Assembly: GCA_964019695.1 (NCBI GenBank)
Contig: OZ026525.1
Location: 90,987,779-91,051,778, forward strand
DNA: 64,000 nucleotides
Source: Loripinus fragilis
Taxonomy: Eukaryota > Mollusca > Bivalvia > Lucinida > Lucinidae
Reading direction: 5' to 3'
The number at the start of each line of letters is the position of its first letter. Position 1 is the stretch's first letter. The position numbers and the translations under genes are program-made. The notes beneath the pieces were generated by a model. The model was not told the DNA's origin. It searched no databases and was given only the letters and a program-made list of their open reading frames with translations. Positions 56,732 to 64,000 of this stretch are shown in pieces.

Positions 56732-58049
56732 ATCGTGTGTCGCCCAATTTAACCGTATATATTGGACATGCAATCCAAGTACCGGCCATATTCGGATTCG
56801 CATACACGTTATAAACTTGATAATGTTGTATATTGTTTGAATTCGCCAGATCTATTTTTATCAGTATTTGGTACTGAGACGATCATTTATAATAACGTGT
56901 CAATAGATATTTCAGACACATTTTAGTTACTTTATTTTTTTCCAGAAAATGCGGAAATATCCACCAGACGTAAACGTATCTGCAACCTGTATGGATGCGA
57001 ATTTGAAAATGGTCGAAAAAAGGGACCCAGACAACTTTCCTCGTTTCCCGCTGCAGGGATGATGCGCAAAGACAATATCCGAAATTCCCCTTAACAACAT
57101 GTTAAACATTTGTCATTGTCTGCTTCTGTGGTAATCATTATAATCACACGCCTCCTTGCAACTAAGAAAATCATCACACAATATTTCATTCATTTACTTT
57201 TATACAGTTTTACCACCAGTCCACTCAAAATTGATGAGCCATTATCAACTTTCCAATTTTGCCATTCATGGCTTATAACATTCAGAAACTGATATGAATT
57301 CCTTAGAGTTGGCTCTTTGAGTATGTATTTCAAGTGATACTCCTCACGTAGGAGAAAGTCTAAAGCTTTACAAGGAGGAAAACTATGCCATTAAAAGCAA
57401 TGAGTACCTGGTCTGACGTACCAAGATATATCTGTGATAAAGAATCATATCTTAGCTGGTTAACTTTTACAAATGTAGCCTTTCCATACATGCAACAAAC
57501 ATATTTTCATCTAATAATGTCTCTGCACTTATTATCTTTCCCCATGCATTCAAAAACTTATTTGAAGTCAGAGTACTTCTGAAGTGCTGAAACCAAGGTA
57601 ACTCTTTCCCTTCAGATAAACGAACTAGATGTATCACAGCAGGTAAAGCAATGAAATGCAGAATGAACAGAGCGCAAATTAGACCCTTTCACTTCAATGA
57701 TAAACTTAGTTTCTAAGATAAGAGCGCTTATTAAAGGGTGTAACATATATAACTCGTCATAATAAATGAGCAAGGGCATTGTCGTGACATCCTTTTGATT
57801 ACAAAGTCAGAGAGTCAGAGGCAAGAGTTTTCAATTTCAGTATTTTCAATGGATTATGCAATAGGGCAACCTTATCAACTTGCTTACACTGTATTAATCT
57901 TCCATAGAGCATAATATAGAACTACTGGTTATCCTATTCTACCCATGGTCCACTTTCCTTCTTTTGAATGCATCAGATAATGATATGGCTGCAAAAACTG
58001 AGAAATCAAAGGTTTTACATTATTTTAAGACTTGCTTCAATGTACTGAG

Positions 58050-58520
58050 ATCGAAAAAAACTACCAGCTGCAAACATAATTGATGGCAATGTCCAACTTC
58101 ATATTCTGTCTCATATACCAGATAACTTTCAAGGTGTAACAGAAATTGTTTCAGACGGTCTGCCAAAACCATCAAGAGTCAACATTGTAACTAAAGAAAA
58201 CTTATTAAGTTCTTTGGGCGCAGCAAAATACTATTGATCTAAGACCTGAGTACTTAAGCACCAAAGGACTGGAAAGGTTTCATGGCAAATGATGTAAAAA
58301 AGTAGCCTATCAAATTGCTGTTTGACCAATGTCAGAAATCTTAAAGTATTCTTAGAGATACACGGCAGAGACATAGCTTTTGCAAAATCAGAGCAAAGTT
58401 ATCATTTGACTAGCACGGATGCAGAGGTTACTGCAGTAGGGTTGCTCTTGCAACTTCACAGGAAGAGACATATACCAGAGTCATACTCCATTGTATGCAA
58501 ATATGTGAAATGGCATTAAA
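58050..58520 (+). other. Coding-like stretch, unrecognised
   Basis: QLHILSHIPDNFQGVTEIVS and PSRVNIVTKENLLSSLG, then after several stops FLEIHGRDIAFAKSEQSYHL and TAVGLLLQLHRKRHIPESYS, read like protein in one orientation with interruptions. No family is recognised. Possibly a decayed transposon gene; low certainty. Confidence 0.3.
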
Positions 58521-59921
58521 CCCATATTTAATCGGGTGTTTGATCCCATGACACTGACATGCTTTTTCTGCTTTTGAAGAATGCTAAGGATTCAAGTTAT
58601 AGCTGAGTCAATTTGTTTGACGCTGGCACTGCCCACACATACAAAGAAAATTAAGTCTTTTGATGGCATAAGAGGAAGATGACACGAAATGCTTATAAGT
58701 GATGTTTATCGAAATTACTGATTTTAAAAAGTAATCTTAATTAATGTAACACATATAACACCATACGAAGCTGTATATTTGTTAAAAAACTCTTTCTTAT
58801 GTATCAAAGGTATTCAGCATGCAAACTACATGAATAATTCAAATACATAGATAGTTTTATGCCTCCTTTCTGTTTCTCAGACTTTCAATTCATTTATTCT
58901 TATATTGATATGGTAACTTACGTTGCATACCATTACAGACTAACCCCCTGGTTAATAGAGTGCAAACTTCTCTTATTTGATGCAGCTTGGATTGTTCTTT
59001 AAGATAGGATATGTCTGCACAATTCCCAAAGGGGTGGAGAGGATTGTACTCAGTTTGAAATCCTAATACTATATCATAATTCTACTGGTTGTGATGAAAT
59101 GTGTGATTATTTTGCAATAGAAGCAGACACAATGGTAGACATTGTGAGGGTGACTTGAATAAAAATCGTTTTTGAATAATCATATTTAATAGGAGTATTT
59201 ATTAAATTGTGTTATTTAAATGAGAACTATTATTTTCTATCTATACATCTATATATTTTAATATTATAGGCATTAGGAAATATGTGATAAAAAAGTTTAT
59301 ATATAACATCTGTAACGCAATTCCATGGGCTTGTTATCAGCAATGACTATAATTACTAAGACTAAGGCACCAGAGGCTAGATATTAATAGGAAAACATGT
59401 GAAAATAGTATTTTTTTGAAATATCATCTCTTACATCCAAAACAAAATTTCCTTGCTAATTCATTATGCCATTGAACATGCTTTACATACTTTAATGAAT
59501 GCTCTGATCATGATGTCAAACTTGCAAATGTATGATTCTTTATTGCATTAGTAAGACAGTGCCAAAAATGTAAGATATCCACGAGCGTCAAATATTTTCA
59601 TATTTTTTTTCTGCAATAATAGATACCAAAATTAGATATTTAAAATTGGGAGTAAGGTTGTTAAATAGCTCATATAAAACAATGAATTTGAGATAGAAAA
59701 GCAAACTTTGTTTTTCTATTATTCGAATAAGTATTTTAGCGAACTAAGATTAAAATTACTTGTAAAAATGCACAAATCGTCTATAAAATTTATTGATGTT
59801 AGTCACGATTTCATGTTTCAAAGGGAAATTTAATCTATGTTACGCATATAACACCATTGAAGACAGTAATTTTGTTTAAAATGCTGCTTTTATGTAGCTT
59901 AGGCATCCAGCTTACAAACTA

Positions 59922-60879
59922 CGTGGGTCATCCAATAAGTTCTGACAATGGCCTCATATCTCAGAAACTGTTGTTGACATCAGAATTCTATTACCAATTG
60001 CATGTGGCCATTGGTGTTGCCTACTCATGTTTGAAATATGGAGTTTTTATCATAACCTGATCCAATGCTATACAAATTTGTAAACAACACTGTTACAGCC
60101 CATGGACGCGAAAATTCACGTTTTGAACAGATTTTTGCTGGGGGTAGAGTTAGTTATAGATGCAGTATGCATCTTTGGAAAGTTATATTAGTGGTTGGTG
60201 ATGTTGTCTGAATACACAATTGACCCGTAAAAGCAAATATCACAATGACATTAACGTAGTTGCTCTGAACGTTCTAGGTTGCTAGGCAACAACAGAAAAT
60301 TAGATTTTTGCCTCTTTTTAAGCACTTATTATAAAATAGCATATTTTGAACACTTATATAAGCAATCACGACACATTTCCATATTAATTAACACATGTTT
60401 CGATAAATCTGTTCTATAGCCTTCTTAAATACATAAATAATAACTTTCAATAAATGTTTTATACCGAATATAATACACTATTAGTACAACCCATTTTCAG
60501 GGAAACTATTTCTTGGAAAATCGATGACATATCAAAATCAAAACCCTGCTGACACCATAGTTGCAACCTAAATCATTATCTATGACGTTCAAAATCAACA
60601 CACATAATGTCTTTACCTATGTATATAAAATGTTTTAAAAAGGAGTCTGTAATTTCGTAGAAATTTGGGCATGTGTACCGCATATAGTGTCCCGTCCATG
60701 ACACTTTACCTTGTATTCTTAAGTTGCCTAGCAACCCTTACGATTGCAACATGGAATTATTTGAACTTATGATTCAATTCCCTATATTCTAAATAATATG
60801 TGAAGATCAATGAAACAAATCCTAGAGAAAAGGGTTTTGTTTTATGGGGTCATTGTCAGAACATTTTGGATGACCCTCG
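59922..60879. mobile_element. mariner-type element, non-autonomous
   Basis: 958 bp, inverted ends CGTGGGTCATCCAATAAGTT and, from the other side, CGAGGGTCATCCAAAATGTT, matching for about 33 bp and typical of mariner termini. TA at 59920-59921 and 60880-60881. No transposase frame. Two inverted 13-mers GTTGCTAGGCAAC (60278-60290) and GTTGCCTAGCAAC (60723-60735) lie inside. Confidence 0.88.
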
Positions 60880-61089
60880 TACATAAGAAATTTGAATAAT
60901 TAGATGGTTTAATGTCTTCTTTCTGTAGCTCAAACTTTCATTTTGATTTTTCCTTAGTTTGTTACAGTAACATATGTTACAGGCTGTCAGAGACTAAGGC
61001 CCCAGAGGACACAGTGCAAACATCTCTTAAAAGATGTGGCTTGACATTTTCTTTAAGATAGGATATAACTGCAAAATTCCCTAGGGGGG

Positions 61090-61570
61090 GGGGGGGGGCA
61101 GGACCTTTTTTAGCTCGAAGTCTAACTAGTTAAAGCTATATTTGCTAGGCTTTGTAGTTTCAGACAATACTTTTTTCATATTTTTCCTATTTAAGCCTAT
61201 GTAAAACATGTGACCTCCGGAGCAGGGTCATTCTAGGTCCAAAGAGCAAAAATTGAACAAACTTGGTAGAGTTTTACTATATGATGCTACATGCGATCAA
61301 AGCTCTAGGCCGTGAGGTTTCAGACGAAAAAAGTTTAACGTTTTCATCTCGAAAATCTAATTTTAGCTTTTGTGAACTAGATATGCAACTGACTGAAACC
61401 AATTGAACAATTGTATAAGAGGGCCATATAAGAAGCATTCGTGTCAAGTTTGGTCAAATTCCTGCCAGTAGTTTAGGAGGATATGTCCTTTAAAGCCATT
61501 GCTGTTGACAGACGTCTAATGATGACGACGGACGACTGACGAAAAACACCCAGGGATCACAATAGCTATT
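61090..61570 (+). repeat. Repeat related to the 53290 array, with GACGGACGACTGACG end
   Basis: GTGACCTCCGGAGCAGGGTC, AACAAACTTGGTAGAGTTTT and TTTCAGACGAAAAAAGTTTA match the 53290-54060 units. A run of G's (61086-61099) sits at the left. The right end has GGTCAAATTCCTGCCAGTAG and a TGACGACGGACGACTGACG tail. Confidence 0.65.
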
Positions 61571-62600
61571 TATGAGCAAATGATTTAGATAAGTTAGAAA
61601 ACACAAATGGTGGAAGGACCTTGGTCAGTCATAATGAAGAATTCCCAATAAAATGGCAGAGAAAACTTCTAAGAAATCGATGTTATTTTCCATGGAAAGG
61701 TTGTAGGTTCAGCCCTCGAATCATCCCCAAAACTGTTTTTTTCTCATTGGACAGGTACCAATTAGAAATAGGGGTTGAAAACTCTGTTTTAGCTATTAAA
61801 CTTAACATATTTAAATTTTTATGAAGATGTGAATTTTATACTAAGATAAGCGCAACACTTTCGTCTCAAGTTTTATGCAGCAGACATTGTATTTACATGT
61901 ATTTGGATGAAAAACGTACGAAAAAAATATAGGTGAGTATGATCAGGAAATACCACAATCACAAATTGCTCAGCGAAATAAAATTTGGTCATAAAATACC
62001 CCACCCCTTAAACCTCATGGTTCTGGCTTTAATGTGCCTTAATTTCCAAAAATGTTCAGTTTGATAGGTGCACTCATTCTCAGGCTTTAATAAATGCACA
62101 AAAATGTCAATATTGTATATTATCCTAGACTCTAAAACATTGGGGCAGAGTATATAAATGTAGTATAATGCCTGAGGTCATTTCACAATTATGTTTAAAA
62201 ATGTTTTAGTGAGTATAATCACACAAAATAGTCCGTAATAAGGTGTCACATTTACAGACTCGGACCAGGGCTCACACTTTTGATGACACATACTCATATC
62301 CAGGTGATTTAAAGGTTACATGACCATGTGTTCAAAAACTGTTCATGCCCAGATCAGGCACCCATTGCATCAGATCAGGACACAAACTGTTTTGCAGTAA
62401 GATATAGATCCTCTGGCGTAATGCATACTGTGTATGTAACTTGACATGCAGTGCAGGTCCAGATCACACGCTAATAGCGCCCAATTTGGGACCACATTGC
62501 TTGTTCTTAGATAATTGAGCCTTAATAGAAATCATGCTTTTACCCCTGAAGCGTCACAACAAAAGGAGTCCATATTTGATGTCTTCGTCTCAAAGTACAT
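61571..62600. other. Unassigned non-coding DNA
   Basis: No gene seen. ATCAGGACACAAACTGTTTTGC near 62373 may be a scrap of the CAGCAGACGAC family. Confidence 0.35.
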
Positions 62601-62601
62601 A

Positions 62602-62844
62602 TGAGCCATGACATGTGATTTCCAACAATGTGACATTGCGACATTTGGCATTTAGACTCAGGGGAGCCTGTGCAGCCTCTTGCTAGCTTAGACACTCCAA
62701 ATGCTGCTCAGTTAGTAGCTTAACAATCACAAAATATTCAAGGGACTAGCACAGGCTCTGGTCAGACTGCGCGTATGCGCAGGCTGATCTGGACCTTTGC
62801 CGGTCGCATATACCACATTATTGGAAAGCTCATGTTGCGGCTCA
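62602..62844 (+). mobile_element. M240 MITE, full length
   Basis: TGAGCCATGACATGTGATTT start, ACTCCAAATGCTGCTCAGTT, TGCGCGTATGCGCAGGCTGA, end GCTCATGTTGCGGCTCA. Confidence 0.88.
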
Positions 62845-63012
62845 TATTTAATCTAAACTAGTCAGTTAGTATACTATCTGAATGGTATGTCGTCTCAAAG
62901 TACACCTTTTATCTTAACTAATCAGTTCCTAGAATATGTAAAATTGCGGTAATATCCATAGACTTAGATAAACACAATTTTTCAGCATTATATTATATAA
63001 TTCTAAAATTAT

Positions 63013-63082
63013 TCTAATATGTTTTGGGTGCTCAAAATCCCGTATCATTGAGACAGTTGTTTCTAGTACCCATAGCATATGT
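63013..63082. repeat. Hairpin repeat family, copy 4 (partial)
   Basis: ATATGTTTTGGGTGCTCAAA, ATCATTGAGACAGTT, AGTACCCATAGCATATGT: the core hairpin with several mismatches. Confidence 0.65.
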
Positions 63083-63109
63083 AACGTTAGCCGAATAAAA
63101 ACACTGATT

Positions 63110-63348
63110 TGAGCCGTGACATGTGATTTCCAAAAATGTGGTACATGTGACCAGCAAAGGTTCAGACCAGCCTGCGCATACGCACAGTCTGATCAGAGCT
63201 GTTGCTAGTCGTTTGGATATTTTATGTGTGTTAAGCTACTGATTGAGCATCGTTTGAAGTTGCTAAGCTTAAAATGAGGCTGCACAGGCTCGTATGAAGC
63301 TACACATGTCAAAATGTCACTTTGTTGGAAAACGCATGTTGCAGCTCA
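63110..63348 (-). mobile_element. M240 MITE, full length, inverted
   Basis: TGAGCCGTGACATGTGATTT start, GACCAGCAAAGGTTCAGACC, CGCACAGTCTGATCAGAGC, end AACGCATGTTGCAGCTCA. Confidence 0.85.
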
Positions 63349-63471
63349 TTTTGATAAGTACTCTTAACTACAGTAAAGAATTAAGTATTCATGAGAGAGT
63401 ATAGTCATTAAAGTAGACATCATTGGACACAAATAGTCATGGTGCACTTTTGTGCACTTTGATGATAATTA

Positions 63472-63941
63472 GTCTGGTAAAAATAAGTTAAGCCACATTT
63501 CACGTTTTTCAATATCCATAATGTATAAACCCAATGTCACTTTTTTCCATATCCATAATGTGTAATTAATTCCAAAATTTTCGTTGTTTTTTATATAAAA
63601 AAAAATATCGGAGAAAGTTGAAACTCAAACTTCACTCAAGTTAGACAACAATATCTTAGGTTTGACTACACAAAGCTTCAATTAATTATACCGATGTGCT
63701 TATTTTTCCAAGGGTATCCGAATTTTTGCCAATTTTACTATTGGAATGAAACGGACATTCACCTCTATGACAAATACATCAATAAAAGTGAAACCTAGCA
63801 CATGTTGAAAGGAAACATTGCTGCTAATTTGCTGACAATATTATGGAAAAATCTTTATTCAGTATTAGGTCATAATAAATCACACATCAATGTATCTATA
63901 TGGGAAAGTTTTCGGCGAGGCTTAATCTATTTTGACCAGTG
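63472..63941. mobile_element. MITE with CTGGTCAAAATA-type ends
   Basis: Left GTCTGGTAAAAATAAGTTAA and right CTTAATCTATTTTGACCAGT form an imperfect 22-bp inverted repeat around 470 bp. A partial copy lies at 41610-41930. Confidence 0.65.
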
Positions 63942-64000
63942 TATTAATGCGCTCCATGTCTAAAGGAAGTGAACACATTATGCACAAGGGTGTACGGTTT

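Larger units (their letters stand above)
55330..59920. repeat. Diffuse decayed satellite-like DNA
   Basis: AT-rich, with scattered unit remnants: GTTACATATGTTAC-like, CTGCAGACATAT / ATATGTCTGCACAATTCCCA (inverted near 59010), GTAACACATATAACACCAT at 58745 and TTACGCATATAACACCATTG at 59838. It holds a tRNA-like relic and some weak coding-like stretches; otherwise no genes seen. Confidence 0.5.

Overview
This window is animal nuclear DNA, most likely from a marine bivalve (clam). There are no operons, long intergenic ORFs or bacterial signals. The evidence is spliced exons with canonical GT-AG borders, several tRNA-derived SINEs, many foldback and MITE-type DNA transposons, and a Penelope-like retroelement of the N-terminal-endonuclease (Naiad) type whose in-frame TGA codons fall at cysteine positions, a trait reported for clam Naiads. 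The species cannot be named from the sequence.

The only host gene recognised is 4-hydroxyphenylpyruvate dioxygenase (HPD, tyrosine catabolism) on the minus strand. Its last three coding exons lie at 18386-18058, 15835-15713 and 8312-8172. Both introns are filled with transposons. Two insertions touch the coding sequence. A sense SINE with a perfect 13-bp target duplication splits the first of these exons and adds an in-frame stop. A 210-bp MITE with a 5-bp duplication sits in the last exon and supplies the final codons and the stop. The 5' exons were not found.

Layout. 0-8 kb: foldback elements and MITEs plus a 73-bp minisatellite. 8.5-14.8 kb (inside the last HPD intron): a 5.56-kb composite TIR element containing an inverted arrangement of palindromic CTCGTTATAACGAG arrays and 108-bp repeats. 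15-20 kb: HPD exons, SINEs, and 400-bp and 148-bp tandem repeats. 21-28.6 kb: SINE, MITEs and three TA-flanked elements, one of them splitting a 50-bp array. 29.1-32.5 kb: a three-level nest, with a LINE (internally duplicated in tandem) inside a TTAA-flanked element inside a 240-bp MITE. 33.2-51 kb: a degenerate satellite whose later units (about 585 bp) each carry a copy of the 240-bp MITE, broken by a 5'-truncated Penelope element, by a block holding the relic of an unnamed invertebrate gene family, and by a hAT element with a Naiad inside it. 51-64 kb: an X-box-bearing foldback, more MITEs, 54-61 kb satellite-like DNA rich in GTTACATATGTTAC, and a mariner-type element.

Below, 'M240' is my working name for the 240-bp MITE with ends like TGAGCCGCGACATGAGATTT. 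Nearly all short ORFs are chance or transposon remnants. Family assignments rest on reading motifs and termini by eye; no database search was run.
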